DNA of 64,000 nt from Desulfosporosinus fructosivorans (GCF_004766045.1 NZ_SPQQ01000006.1:124001-188000); one strand, 5' to 3'. Shown: positions 1 to 9,672, numbered from the stretch's first letter. Notes: a model not told the origin generated them from the letters alone. A program made the numbers and translations.

Positions 1-498
1 ACTCATTCTTTACTGCAAGATGGGATCCAGTTCCTTCTAGCAGGTGGGCATATCGATTTTACCGCAGGGTGTGATGATTTCCCTATTGATTTAAAGGTGC
101 CTGCAGTCCTAGCTATGTTGAATCAACGTCAAATTCTTAATGATCGTATTACTGTCACTTCGGACGGAAACGGAAGTATGCCTCAGTATAACGAAGCAGG
201 CGTGCTTATAGGTATGGGAGTCGGCTTGGTAGAAGTTCTTTGGCGTGACGTTAGAGAATCTGTACTACACTATGGACTCCCTTTAGAGGTCGGGTTGCGC
301 ACCATAACTTCAAATGTGGCGAATGTTCTCCGCCTGATCAATAAAGGATCAATTCGCATCGGTTACGATGCAGACTTAGTGGCTCTCGACGAAAGCTTAC
401 AGGTCCAGGATGTCTGGGCATTGGGGAAATGTATGGTTAGTAACAAACAACCGAAGGTCTGGGGAACTTTCGAAAAGAGAGCTAATTTCTTCAACTAA
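1..498 (+). CDS. iadA: isoaspartyl dipeptidase (beta-aspartyl peptidase), 3' part
   Basis: C-terminal 165 residues of an amidohydrolase-family metallopeptidase that cleaves isoaspartyl dipeptides formed when proteins age; the 5' part lies outside the window and the frame is open from base 1. Visible family features are the SDGNGSMPQ segment, which carries the late metal-binding Asp, and the closing GYDADLVALDESLQVQDVWALGK block typical of amidohydrolases. The run of SDGNGS, a GVG turn, a TSNVA segment and a GTFE ending fits IadA better than deacetylases or dihydroorotases. It ends in TAA with about 200 bp before the next gene. Family assignment is by recognition; substrate is inferred. Confidence 0.8.
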   Translation, partial: THSLLQDGIQFLLAGGHIDFTAGCDDFPIDLKVPAVLAMLNQRQILNDRITVTSDGNGSMPQYNEAGVLIGMGVGLVEVLWRDVRESVLHYGLPLEVGLRTITSNVANVLRLINKGSIRIGYDADLVALDESLQVQDVWALGKCMVSNKQPKVWGTFEKRANFFN

Positions 499-697
499 AG
501 TTGAACATCGAGACTTCGGGTGGAGGATGCAAGTGGGAGTTCGATTGGATTATTTATAAAAACAAGAATACTTGACCCTAGCTGTTCAATAAAATGAGAC
601 TAACGTGTATCTTCTGACATAGAAAACTCCGGTATTAATGTTGCAAGTAAAAAGGCATGCGTCCTTTTTCTTAAATAACATCAAGGAGGAGATCGTC

Positions 698-2722
698 TTG
701 AAGACCTATGACACAAATCATCTTCGCAACGTCTGTCTTGTAGGGCATGGTGGAGCAGGAAAGTCTTCCCTCACGGAAACCTTTCTTTTCAATTCGGGTG
801 CAATCAACCGTATTGGCAAAATTACAGAGGGAAACACCGTCTCGGATTATTTACCAGAAGAAGTGAAACACAAAGTGTCGATTAGTACGAGTCTTATTCC
901 GATTGAGTGGCAAGGAGTTAAGGTGAATGTTCTCGATACCCCAGGATATTTAGATTTTTTTGGAGAAGTCAAAAGTGCTTTGCGCGTCGCCGAGTGTGGA
1001 ATTTTGGTGCTTTGCGGCGTGGCTGGACTAGAGGTTCAGGCAGAAATCACGTTGAATGTTATGGCAAAACAGAAGTTACCTCGAGTAGTCTTTGTCAACA
1101 AGCTGGATCGGAAGAATGCTAATTTTGGTAAGGTTTTGGATCAACTGAAAGATGCATATCCACATGAAAAGTTTGTTCCTTTGCAACTACCAGTCGGCCA
1201 AGAGGAAAGTTTCCAGGGTGTCATCGATATCATTGAGAATAAAGAGTATAACTACGAAGCCAATGGCAATGGTAAGTTCATAGTTAAGGAAGTTCCTGCT
1301 GAGTACCAGTTAGAGATCGAACTGTTAAGAGATCAATTAGCCGAAGCTGTTGCCGAAGCGGATGATGAAGTCTTGATGAAATATCTTGAAGGGGAAAGGC
1401 TAAATGAGGCTGATTTGCAAACGGCCTTGCGGATGGCGCTTAGACAAAATCTGGTTACTCCAGTACTTTGCGGCTCAGCATTTAGAAATATTGGTGTTGC
1501 AAATATCATGAATTTCTTAGTCGATTTTGTTCCAGCGCCAGAGATTGTCCCAGAGAAAGCGGCTTTAGTGTTCAAAACCCTAGCTGACCCTTACGTCGGG
1601 AAGATGTCGTTCTTCCGGGTTTATGGAGGGAAGTTTAGTGCAGAAACGATGGTCTATAACTCAAGTCGGGGATTAGATGAGAAGATTGGGCAACCGTTTT
1701 ATCTACGTGGTAAAACACAAGAACCGGTTGGGTCAGTTTCTGCAGGAGATATTGCCGTTGTAGCCAAATTACAAGAGGTGAGAACAGGAGATACCCTATG
1801 CGGAAAGGAACATCCAGTGAAGCTTCAGGGTATTGATTTTCCAGTCTCAACCTTAGCAGTGGCAATTGCGCCAAAGACTAAGGGGGATGAGGATAAACTA
1901 GGCAGTGCTTTAGTACGTTTAGCGGAAGAAGACCCCACAATTAAAATTAGTAAAAACACGGAAACGAAAGAGTTGCTATTAACAGGACTTGGGGAAATGC
2001 AACTCGAGATTTTCTTGGAAAAGCTGGCCCGCAAGTTTGGAGTTGCTGTATCTATGAAGGTTCCTCGCGTACCTTATCGTGAGACGATTCGCAAAGCAGT
2101 TAAAGTGGAAGGGAAACATAAAAAGCAAACGGGTGGGCATGGTCAATATGGCCATGTATGGATTAATATAGAACCCTCAGAAGGTAAAGACTTTGAGTTT
2201 GCCGAGGCAATCTTTGGTGGATCAGTCCCGAAGCAATATATTCCAGCTGTGGAAAAGGGAATACGTGAGGCTATGACTGAAGGTACTATGGTTGGGTATC
2301 CTGTCACCGATATCAAGGTCACGCTCTGCGACGGGTCTTACCATGCCGTTGATTCCTCGGAAATGGCTTTTAAGCTAGCAGCGATCATCGCCTTCCGCAA
2401 GGGGGTAGGTCTAGCAATACCCACCTTGCTTGAACCTGTCGTTGAGGTGGAAATAACAGTGCCTGAAGTTTTTATGGGGGATGTAATTGGGGATATCAAT
2501 GGAAAACGAGGAAAAGTGCTGGGCATGGTTGCCTCCAACGAAAAATATCAAGTAATCCGCGCTCATGTTCCCCAAGCTGAAATGATGCGCTATGCTATTG
2601 ATTTGAGATCCCTCACTCAAGGGAGAGGTTCGTTTACAATGGAATTTCTCCAATACGAAGAAGTGCCAGGCAAACTCAGTGAAACGTTGGTAAATCAATT
2701 AAAATCAGCGCAAGGCCATTAA
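698..2722 (+). CDS. elongation factor G-like translational GTPase (second EF-G type)
   Basis: A 674-residue GTPase with full EF-G architecture. G1 GHGGAGKSSLTE is near residue 15, followed by G3 DTPGYLDF and G4 NKLDR, then domain II, a domain IV with the HKKQTGGHGQYG stretch and a final EF-G C-domain. I chose the TTG at 698 because AAGGAGGA (683-690) sits 7 bases upstream; an ATG at 638 would add 20 unlikely residues. The Ala-rich G1 and solitary position, with no rpsL, rpsG or tuf nearby, mark the EF-G-like paralogue common in Clostridia rather than housekeeping fusA. The precise role (ribosome rescue, recycling or stress translation) is not known from the sequence. A strong terminator follows. 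Confidence 0.88.
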   Translation: MKTYDTNHLRNVCLVGHGGAGKSSLTETFLFNSGAINRIGKITEGNTVSDYLPEEVKHKVSISTSLIPIEWQGVKVNVLDTPGYLDFFGEVKSALRVAECGILVLCGVAGLEVQAEITLNVMAKQKLPRVVFVNKLDRKNANFGKVLDQLKDAYPHEKFVPLQLPVGQEESFQGVIDIIENKEYNYEANGNGKFIVKEVPAEYQLEIELLRDQLAEAVAEADDEVLMKYLEGERLNEADLQTALRMALRQNLVTPVLCGSAFRNIGVANIMNFLVDFVPAPEIVPEKAALVFKTLADPYVGKMSFFRVYGGKFSAETMVYNSSRGLDEKIGQPFYLRGKTQEPVGSVSAGDIAVVAKLQEVRTGDTLCGKEHPVKLQGIDFPVSTLAVAIAPKTKGDEDKLGSALVRLAEEDPTIKISKNTETKELLLTGLGEMQLEIFLEKLARKFGVAVSMKVPRVPYRETIRKAVKVEGKHKKQTGGHGQYGHVWINIEPSEGKDFEFAEAIFGGSVPKQYIPAVEKGIREAMTEGTMVGYPVTDIKVTLCDGSYHAVDSSEMAFKLAAIIAFRKGVGLAIPTLLEPVVEVEITVPEVFMGDVIGDINGKRGKVLGMVASNEKYQVIRAHVPQAEMMRYAIDLRSLTQGRGSFTMEFLQYEEVPGKLSETLVNQLKSAQGH

Positions 2723-2785
2723 GCCAGAGGGGGCGTAACAAAACTTGGGAAATTTTCTGAGTGGTGGTGCGCTATCCCCCAAAAA

Positions 2786-2821
2786 GAGGATTATACACCT
2801 ATGAAATGGTGAATAATCCTC
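2786..2821. repeat. imperfect hairpin downstream of the EF-G-like gene
   Basis: Two 14-base arms (2786-2799 and 2808-2821) pair with one mismatch around an 8-base loop. No U-run follows, so it may protect the mRNA 3' end rather than terminate. Confidence 0.5.
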
Positions 2822-2844
2822 GATAATAGCGGCAATTCTCGATC

Positions 2845-2897
2845 AAAAAGGGTCTGTAACAAACTGGAAAACAAGTTTAGTTACAGACCCTTTTTAA
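2845..2897 (+). terminator. rho-independent terminator
   Basis: A perfect 16-base stem (2845-2860 with 2880-2895) includes AAAAAGGG and CCCTTTTT ends, so it can act on both strands. It closes the EF-G-like transcription unit and insulates the TetR promoter. Confidence 0.85.
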
Positions 2898-2951
2898 CGT
2901 TTGATACAATCTGGGCATACATTTATTATGGATAAGTTTTGTTCTCACTGA

Positions 2952-3000
2952 TTGAAGTTATTTAAAAGATATGATAAAATCGTGTTAGTAACAACTAACA
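2952..3000 (+). promoter_or_regulatory. sigma-A promoter with overlapping palindromic operator for the TetR gene
   Basis: TTGAAG (2952-2957), 17 bases, TAAAAT (2975-2980). Directly downstream is TGTTAGT-AACA-ACTAACA (2983-3000), two perfect 7-base arms with a 4-base spacer, covering the expected start of transcription. Such a site fits autorepression by the adjacent TetR protein. The assignment is inferred from position and symmetry. Confidence 0.6.
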
Positions 3001-3039
3001 TGTAAGCGTGCAATAGGCATGTTTTAATTGGAGACGAAT

Positions 3040-3618
3040 ATGATGTGTACTATAAATACTGAAGACAAGATTTTAAATGCTTCTATTATTCTCTTCTCGC
3101 AAAAAGGGTATAGCGCAGTAACAACTAAAGAAATCGCCAAAGAAGCAGGCGTAAGTGAAATGACTCTTTTTAGACATTTCGAAAACAAGCATAATTTGTT
3201 CGAAAAAGCATTTGATAAATTTGTCTTTTCCCCTAAAGTCATTGCCTTATTTGAGGAATTTGAATGGGATTTGGAACGAGACTTAAATAAAATATGTTCT
3301 TCCTACCAAGATACATTGTATCAAAATCAAAAAATTATTTTGATGCATTTTAAAAATGAAGAATTGAATCCAGATTTTGATGCTACGTTATTTAAGTTTC
3401 CGAATGAATTTAAAAAACTGCTCTGCAATTATTTTGAGGAAATGAAAAGTAGAGGAACCATAAGAGAAAATCCTGAAACACTGGCAATGAGTTTTTTAGC
3501 CACAAATTTTGGACTATTTGTTACCTCTTTAATAATGAAAAAATTAACTTTTGAAACAGATATGCAGGTCTATATTACAAGTTGTATTAAGATTTTTGCC
3601 AAAGGAATCACCTGCTAA
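3040..3618 (+). CDS. TetR/AcrR-family transcriptional regulator
   Basis: A 192-residue protein with an N-terminal TetR helix-turn-helix: SIILFSQKGYSAVTTKEIAK, then EAGVSEMTLFRHFENKHNLF. The C-terminal helical domain should bind an effector, which is unknown. The ATG at 3040 has GGAG 7 bases upstream; an earlier TTG at 3028 is less likely. It lies 39 bp before the giant activase gene in the same direction, so the two are probably co-transcribed and controlled from the palindromic site at 2983-3000. That arrangement suggests it regulates the activase, perhaps in response to an acyl-CoA or aromatic compound, but no direct evidence is visible. Confidence 0.85.
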   Translation: MMCTINTEDKILNASIILFSQKGYSAVTTKEIAKEAGVSEMTLFRHFENKHNLFEKAFDKFVFSPKVIALFEEFEWDLERDLNKICSSYQDTLYQNQKIILMHFKNEELNPDFDATLFKFPNEFKKLLCNYFEEMKSRGTIRENPETLAMSFLATNFGLFVTSLIMKKLTFETDMQVYITSCIKIFAKGITC

Positions 3619-3657
3619 AATAAGCTTTATTAAATGTTGTACTAGTGGAGGAAAAAA

Positions 3658-6600
3658 ATGAGAAGAGTTTTAAATGTAGGACTAGATGTTGGTTCTACAA
3701 CCGCAAAAATAATTGTTTTAGATAGTGACAAAAATATTGTTTATAAGAAATATCTAAGACATTTTTCGAATATAAGAGATACTGTCGTTACGATGCTCGA
3801 TGGTGCCAAAGCGACCATGGAAGGGCACTTATTGACCCTTATGGTTACCGGTTCTGGAGGGTATAATATTTCCCAAAAGTTAGAGGTTCCTTTTATTCAA
3901 GAAGTTATTGCTTGCACTAACGCCATCAAAATCGTTATTCCAAACACAGATGCGGCGATCGAACTAGGCGGAGAGGACGCTAAGATTACCTTTTTCGGGG
4001 AAGCAATTGAGCAAAGGATGAATGGAACTTGTGCTGGAGGTACGGGCGCATTTATTGATCAGATGGCCTCATTATTACAAACGGATGCCCCGGGTCTAAA
4101 TGAACTTGCCAAAAACTATCAAAATATATACCCTATTGCTTCTAGGTGTGGTGTGTTTGCTAAAACCGATGTTCAACCCTTATTAAATGAAGGGGCAGCA
4201 AGAGAGGATATTGCTGTGTCTGTCTTACAAGCTGTTGTAAATCAAACGATAAGTGGTTTAGCCCAGGGTCGCCCTATCAGAGGGAACGTGGCATTTCTGG
4301 GGGGGCCTCTGCATTTTATGTCCGAGCTAAGAGAACGCTTCATTGAGACACTTAATTTAGAAAACAAAAATGTGATTTTCCCAGAGAATTCACAATATTT
4401 TGTAGCGATCGGAGCCGCGCTTTCTTCACGCGATAAAATGCCAATTACACTTGATTGTCTCTATGAAAAAGCGCCTCTGATTCATAAGATTAATAATGCT
4501 GAAGGCGAAAAGTTAGAAATTCTATTTGCGAACTCTGAGGCATATGCGGAATTTAAAGCGAGGCATAGCTTGCACAAGGTCAAGCGAGTAGATCCTGAGA
4601 GCTATGAAGGAAATGCCTATCTTGGGATTGATGCAGGATCGACAACTACTAAGATCGCGCTTGTCGATGATGAGGGTAGCTTACTATACTCATACTATGG
4701 CAGTAATATGGGCAACCCTCTAGAATCTACAATAGAAGCCTTGAAAGATATGTATGCAAAATTAAATAAGACAACCAGAATTATAAACTCAGCCGTCACC
4801 GGATATGGAGAGCATCTGATAAAGGCAGCTTTGAGAGTGGATATTGGAGAAATTGAAACGGTAGCTCATTACACGGCAGCCAATTTCTTCTGCCCAGGTG
4901 TCGATTTCGTTTTAGATATTGGTGGGCAGGACATGAAAAGTTTAGTGATTCGTGATGGAGTTATTGAATCCATTACGCTAAATGAAGCTTGTTCCTCAGG
5001 GTGTGGATCCTTTGTGGAAACCTTTGCTCATTCACTGAATTTGGACGTCCAAGAATTTGCTAGATTGAGCCAAGATTCAAGGCATCCAGTTGATCTAGGA
5101 ACACGCTGTACGGTATTTATGAACTCAAGAGTCAAACAAGCGCAGAAAGAAGGAGCAGAGATCAGCGATATTTCGGCAGGTATTGCTATTTCAGTCATTA
5201 AAAATGCGCTTTATAAAGTGATTCGTTTGAGAAATGCCGAGGAGCTAGGGAAAAAAATAGTCGTCCAGGGGGGAACCTTCCATAACGATGCTGTGTTAAG
5301 GGCATTTGAAATTATCACGCATCAGGAAGTAGTTCGCCCAGATATAGCAGGTATTATGGGTGCGTTTGGAGCTTCATTAATTGCTAAAGATCGTTATATC
5401 TTTGGGAATCAAACAAATCTGATGCAAGGGCAAGATTTATACAATTTTAAAACAGAAACATCGATGAAACGATGTGGGTTATGTGGGAATAATTGCTTAG
5501 TTAGTGTTAAACATTTTTCAAACGGAAGTGACTATATCTCAGGGAACCGATGTGAAAGAGGCACAGGGAAAGACATTGTAAAAAATGACATTCCCAATCT
5601 TTATGAATATAAGTACAAAAGAGTTTTCCAATACAAGCCTTTGACGAAGGATAAGGCATCGAGAGGAACCATTGGAATTCCTAGGGTCTTAAACATTTAT
5701 GAGGACTATCCTTTCTGGTTTACTTTTTTTACAGAACTAGGTTATCGAGTTATCATTTCTGGTCGCTCGTCAAAAGAAATATATGAACTTGGAATGGATA
5801 CAATTCCTTCAGAGTCTGCCTGTTACCCAGCCAAACTTGTACACGGTCATATTACCGATTTAGTGAAAAAAGGATTAAACAAAATATTTTACCCCTGCAT
5901 TCCATATGCCCGAGCGGAAGATCCAGCGGCAGACAACCATTACAATTGTCCAATCGTCACCTCTTATCCAGAGACCATCAATGCTAACATGGATTTACTA
6001 AGAGAGCCCAATATTACGTTTTATCATCCGTTCTTACCGATGGATATGCCAAGTAGAATGGTGAAACGGTTAGCTGAGGAGTTAGAACCCGAAGGAATAC
6101 CAAAGAATGAACTTGCAAGTGCTTTGGCGAAAGCTTATGCGGAACAAGATAGATATAAAGAAGAGGTAAGAAAAAAAGGAGAAGAAACCCTTCACTATAT
6201 CCGGAAACACAATATCAAGGGAATTGTGCTCGTAGGCAGGCCCTATCATATTGATCCTGAAATCAACCACGGTATTCCTGAGATGATCGGATCCTATGGC
6301 TTCGCTATTTTGTCCGAAGACTCTGTCCAACATCTAGGCAAGGTCGAACGACCTTTGCGCGTTGTCGATCAATGGGTGTACCACTCTCGAGAGTATTCTG
6401 CAGCCACCTATGTTTCGGAACAAAAGGACTTAGAATTAATTCAGCTGAATTCGTTTGGATGTGGTCTTGATGCAGTTACCACGGATCAGATTAAAGAGAT
6501 TCTCGAGGCTTATGGAAAAATCTATACTGTATTAAAAATTGATGAAATCAATAACCTAGGGGCTGCGAGGATTCGTTTGCGTTCCTTGATCGCGGCCATT

Positions 6601-8007
6601 AACGAGCGAGAAAAGAGAAATTTCACCCCCAAGAAACTCTATGATAAGCCTGCCAAAGCATTATTTACCAAGGAAATGAAAAAAACACATACGATTTTGG
6701 CACCACAAATGTCACCGATTCATTTCCAATTTTTTAAGATAGGATTTGAGGATGCAGGATATACTATTGAGTTCTTGCCCTCTGTCGATAAGTTGGCCAT
6801 TGAAGAAGGCTTAAGGTATGTGCATAACGATGCCTGCTATCCGGCGATAATCGTGGTTGGCCAGTTGATGGAAGCGTTAAGTTCCGGTAAGTATGATTTA
6901 AACAACACCTCGGTCATCATTACGCAAACCGGCGGAGGATGTCGAGCAACGAATTATATCGCGTTTATTAGAAAGGCACTTAAAGATGCCAATATGGAAC
7001 AGGTTCCCGTGATTGCCCTTAATACGGGAAATTCATCAAACTTGGAGAATAATCCTGGTTTCAAATTCACAATTCCAATGTTTAATAAATTGTTGAGGGG
7101 ACTTATCTACGGGGATCTATTAATGCGGGTCCTTTATCGAGTTCGACCCTATGAAAAATTCCCAGGTTCCGCCAATCTATTATATGACTATTGGGTTAAT
7201 CGCTGCCAAGAGTCCTTGAAGAAAGGAAGCAGAAAGGAACACGCAGAAAATATTCGCCAAATTGTTGCGGACTTTGATGCACTAGAAATTTACGAAGATT
7301 TGATCAAGCCAAAAGTTGGAGTCGTAGGTGAAATCCTAGTCAAATTCCACCCTACCGCTAATAACAATATTGTAGAATTGTTGGAAGCTGAAGGGGCTGA
7401 GGCAGTCGTTCCTGACCTTGCTGATTTCCTCTTGTATGGTGCGTATGATAATCGCATCAAATATCAGAAACTTTCGGGTAGTTTCTGGAGCATGGTATCC
7501 GGTTATCTCTCAATCAATAGAATTGAATCCTATCGCAAAGAAATGAAGAAAGCTTTGCAAGCCAGTAAACGTTTTCATGCGCCCAAACCCATCGAAGAGA
7601 TCGCCAAATATGCTGAAAAACATCTTTCTCTAGCCAATCAATCTGGAGAAGGTTGGTTCCTCACTGGCGAAATGGTTGAGCTAATTCGAAGCGGGGTCAA
7701 TAACATCGTCTGCTTACAACCTTTTGCCTGCTTGCCTAATCACATCACGGGAAAAGGTATGTTCCGAGAAATCAGACGGTCCTATCCTACGGCAAATATT
7801 GCGCCCATTGACTATGATCCAGGGGCAAGCGAAGTAAACCAGCTTAATCGCCTAAAACTCATGCTTTCCGTAGCCATGGATAACTTGCAAAACAAGCACG
7901 AAGTGCCAGTAGAAGCTAAGGTCCAGTTAGAGGATGATCTGGTGGATAATAAACTATCGCTGCTAAATATAGACACAAACTTAAGGGAATGCAAATTGGA
8001 TTCATGA
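3658..8007 (+). CDS. fused acyl-CoA dehydratase activase (BcrA/BadF/HgdC type, double ATPase)
   Basis: A 1449-residue protein with two ASKHA ATPase domains of the 2-hydroxyacyl-CoA dehydratase or benzoyl-CoA reductase activase family. Domain one starts at GLDVGSTTAKI and has its cluster cysteine in NGTCAGGTGAF (about residue 122). Domain two starts near residue 323 (GIDAGSTTTKI) with NEACSSGCGSF near 443. A cysteine motif CGLCGNNC lies near 606, then a DUF2229 region from about 670 and a C-terminal part resembling the dehydratase subunit fold. Activases use ATP to push one electron from a [4Fe-4S] cluster into a partner enzyme. The start has a GGAGG site. No separate dehydratase gene is adjacent, so partner and substrate are unknown. 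Confidence 0.85.
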   Translation: MRRVLNVGLDVGSTTAKIIVLDSDKNIVYKKYLRHFSNIRDTVVTMLDGAKATMEGHLLTLMVTGSGGYNISQKLEVPFIQEVIACTNAIKIVIPNTDAAIELGGEDAKITFFGEAIEQRMNGTCAGGTGAFIDQMASLLQTDAPGLNELAKNYQNIYPIASRCGVFAKTDVQPLLNEGAAREDIAVSVLQAVVNQTISGLAQGRPIRGNVAFLGGPLHFMSELRERFIETLNLENKNVIFPENSQYFVAIGAALSSRDKMPITLDCLYEKAPLIHKINNAEGEKLEILFANSEAYAEFKARHSLHKVKRVDPESYEGNAYLGIDAGSTTTKIALVDDEGSLLYSYYGSNMGNPLESTIEALKDMYAKLNKTTRIINSAVTGYGEHLIKAALRVDIGEIETVAHYTAANFFCPGVDFVLDIGGQDMKSLVIRDGVIESITLNEACSSGCGSFVETFAHSLNLDVQEFARLSQDSRHPVDLGTRCTVFMNSRVKQAQKEGAEISDISAGIAISVIKNALYKVIRLRNAEELGKKIVVQGGTFHNDAVLRAFEIITHQEVVRPDIAGIMGAFGASLIAKDRYIFGNQTNLMQGQDLYNFKTETSMKRCGLCGNNCLVSVKHFSNGSDYISGNRCERGTGKDIVKNDIPNLYEYKYKRVFQYKPLTKDKASRGTIGIPRVLNIYEDYPFWFTFFTELGYRVIISGRSSKEIYELGMDTIPSESACYPAKLVHGHITDLVKKGLNKIFYPCIPYARAEDPAADNHYNCPIVTSYPETINANMDLLREPNITFYHPFLPMDMPSRMVKRLAEELEPEGIPKNELASALAKAYAEQDRYKEEVRKKGEETLHYIRKHNIKGIVLVGRPYHIDPEINHGIPEMIGSYGFAILSEDSVQHLGKVERPLRVVDQWVYHSREYSAATYVSEQKDLELIQLNSFGCGLDAVTTDQIKEILEAYGKIYTVLKIDEINNLGAARIRLRSLIAAINEREKRNFTPKKLYDKPAKALFTKEMKKTHTILAPQMSPIHFQFFKIGFEDAGYTIEFLPSVDKLAIEEGLRYVHNDACYPAIIVVGQLMEALSSGKYDLNNTSVIITQTGGGCRATNYIAFIRKALKDANMEQVPVIALNTGNSSNLENNPGFKFTIPMFNKLLRGLIYGDLLMRVLYRVRPYEKFPGSANLLYDYWVNRCQESLKKGSRKEHAENIRQIVADFDALEIYEDLIKPKVGVVGEILVKFHPTANNNIVELLEAEGAEAVVPDLADFLLYGAYDNRIKYQKLSGSFWSMVSGYLSINRIESYRKEMKKALQASKRFHAPKPIEEIAKYAEKHLSLANQSGEGWFLTGEMVELIRSGVNNIVCLQPFACLPNHITGKGMFREIRRSYPTANIAPIDYDPGASEVNQLNRLKLMLSVAMDNLQNKHEVPVEAKVQLEDDLVDNKLSLLNIDTNLRECKLDS

Positions 8008-8031
8008 AAAGAGTTGCGGTAGGATAAAGAA

Positions 8032-8133
8032 AACTAAGGCGGTCACCAACCCTCCAGGAACTGGCGATCGCCTTAGTTGCACTTATGCTAGGCAGAAAGT
8101 ATGTAACTGTAAGTTATACTTTCTGCCTAGCAT
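8032..8133. repeat. two consecutive large hairpins
   Basis: Hairpin 1 pairs AACTAAGGCG (8032-8041) with CGCCTTAGTT (8069-8078). Hairpin 2 has a perfect 17-base stem (8085-8101 with 8117-8133). Neither has a U-run, and they lie between the activase gene and the terminator at 8140. Confidence 0.55.
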
Positions 8134-8139
8134 AATAAT

Positions 8140-8176
8140 GGTTAGGGCTTGAAAGTTGCCCTAGCCTTTTCTTTTT
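8140..8176 (+). terminator. rho-independent terminator after the activase gene
   Basis: GGTTAGGG (8140-8147) pairs with CCCTAGCC (8159-8166) through one G-U pair, followed by TTTTCTTTTT. Confidence 0.75.
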
Positions 8177-8246
8177 ATACTTAGGATGGCAGTAGTGAGA
8201 TAATTATAAGTGATGTTTGATGTTTGATTGTTGGATGTCTGATCCT

Positions 8247-8900
8247 TTAATACTGACAATAACCAGTTAAAGAGCCATTGCTATCCTTCAAATACTTATT
8301 GCATTTCTCGATAAAAATTTTTATACTTTCCTCCTCTTTTTGCCTTTTAGCAATGGTCATATCTCCTCTTCCCAACCTGTCACATAACCCAAGTAAAGCT
8401 ATCTCATCAATTGAGACCTCAGAAGCCATCCTTCCAATCTCTGCAAAAGGCAACCCCTTGGTAACAAAGAGTATTTGCATATGCCACCTTACCAGTTTTG
8501 AGACTTGATTTATAAAATTAAGATCACTGGTAAATTCCTTGAGGAAATCAACAGAAAGCCTCTCACCCAATTTATCATGGTCATATGAAGTTATTTTACC
8601 CTTTCTAAACTTCGTTGTGTCTGCTTTACCTAAATCATGGAGCAAAGCAGACCACATAAAGACCTTCGGATTTTCGCTAAGATGCTTCCTTTCTCCTGCA
8701 TTGTCTAGAACTAACATCGTGTGATTCCAAACACTACCTTCAGGGTGATGTGTCGGAGATTGGGGTACTTTCATTAAGTCACCCAGTAATGTGTAAGGGT
8801 ATTGTTCTACAAATATTCCGGTCTTACTTAATTCGGTAAAGTAGTTTGAAGGTTTATTGTCACTCATTAAATGAGCATCGAAATCAATAAATGTTTGCAT
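8247..8900 (-). CDS. HD-domain metal-dependent phosphohydrolase-like protein
   Basis: A 217-residue protein with an HD-superfamily core: HHPEGSVWNHTMLVLDNA, then SALLHDLGKADTTKF with the metal-binding His-Asp pair, then a later RWHMQIL histidine. The layout resembles the HD domain found in some CCA-adding enzymes, but no nucleotidyltransferase domain is present. Likely activity is phosphomonoesterase or phosphodiesterase; the substrate cannot be read from sequence. A GGGAG lies upstream of the ATG. It is a single gene on the minus strand with no co-directional neighbour. Confidence 0.7.
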   Translation of the reverse strand: MQTFIDFDAHLMSDNKPSNYFTELSKTGIFVEQYPYTLLGDLMKVPQSPTHHPEGSVWNHTMLVLDNAGERKHLSENPKVFMWSALLHDLGKADTTKFRKGKITSYDHDKLGERLSVDFLKEFTSDLNFINQVSKLVRWHMQILFVTKGLPFAEIGRMASEVSIDEIALLGLCDRLGRGDMTIAKRQKEEESIKIFIEKCNKYLKDSNGSLTGYCQY

Positions 8901-8997
8901 GTTAATTCTGCTCCCTATTAAAAGAATCTTTAATTCTAGGGTTACCCAAATTGCATGATGACATGTATTATCTTGTCGTTACATTTTCTTCATACTT

Positions 8998-9032
8998 AGG
9001 TTTCTACTATTGTAGTAGGGACCTTTTTGTTT
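8998..9032 (+). terminator. terminator-like hairpin without an obvious upstream gene
   Basis: Nested arms AGGT/ACCT and CTACTA/TAGTAG followed by TTTTTGTTTT. The only upstream plus-strand sequence is the 97-bp promoter-side region of the HD gene, so this may end a small RNA or a decayed unit. Confidence 0.45.
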
Positions 9033-9037
9033 TGTGA

Positions 9038-9097
9038 GACAGGTTTCCCCTTACTTCGCAAGAAAGATATGAGATGATTAGCTATCTTGAGCTAATA
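9038..9097. repeat. dispersed repeat, copy 1
   Basis: About 60 bp starting GACAGGTTTCCCCT closely matches 61,030-61,090. Both copies lie just after a hairpin with a T-run, and both precede a gene set of likely foreign origin. It may be an end of a lost insertion sequence or a shared regulatory element. Confidence 0.55.
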
Positions 9098-9237
9098 GTG
9101 GGTTTATGTTGCAATTGGTGTAATTTGTTGAGAAGAAGTACAACGGTTCCCCCCAACCGTTGTTATATATTGAGCCAAGATGGACTCAAATCTAAAAAAG
9201 GTTATGCGAAACATTGAATAAAACAGGAGGGAAACAA

Positions 9238-9672
9238 TTGAACATAATAATTAGAAATTCGAAACTTGAAGATTTCGCTGATGTGATATTACTTTTTAAG
9301 CAACTTTGGCCAGGTAAAGAATTAAATGAAAATGATTTAATGATCGTTTTTTCTCGTGGCATACAGTTAGATAATGATGAGTACCTTTGTGTGGAACTTA
9401 ACGGGAAAGTTATTGGTTTCTGTTCTTTCGCAATAGTAAATAATTTTTGGCAGGAAGGTCAAATTGCATATGTTTATGCAATGATAATAGATGATTCCCT
9501 TAGAGGACAGGGAATCGGTACTGAGTTACTTAAAAAGACATTTGATAAAGCAAAATTAAGAGGTTGTAAGAAGATTGAATTAGATTCAGGATTTCCACGC
9601 GAAAAAGCGCATAGATTTTATGAAAAAATTGGTTTTGAAAGTAGAGCCTATTTATTTTCAAAGGATTTATGA
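9238..9672 (+). CDS. GNAT-family N-acetyltransferase
   Basis: A 144-residue acetyl-CoA-dependent acetyltransferase with a complete GNAT fold. The acetyl-CoA-binding motif A is visible as DDSLRGQGIGTELLKK (Q/R-x-x-G-x-G/A), and motif B is FYEKIGFESRAYLFSKDL. The TTG at 9238 is chosen because AGGAGGG (9225-9231) precedes it; a TTG at 9214 would place that site inside the gene. Substrate is unknown; such short single-domain members often modify small amines or antibiotics. It stands alone. Confidence 0.85.
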   Translation: MNIIIRNSKLEDFADVILLFKQLWPGKELNENDLMIVFSRGIQLDNDEYLCVELNGKVIGFCSFAIVNNFWQEGQIAYVYAMIIDDSLRGQGIGTELLKKTFDKAKLRGCKKIELDSGFPREKAHRFYEKIGFESRAYLFSKDL

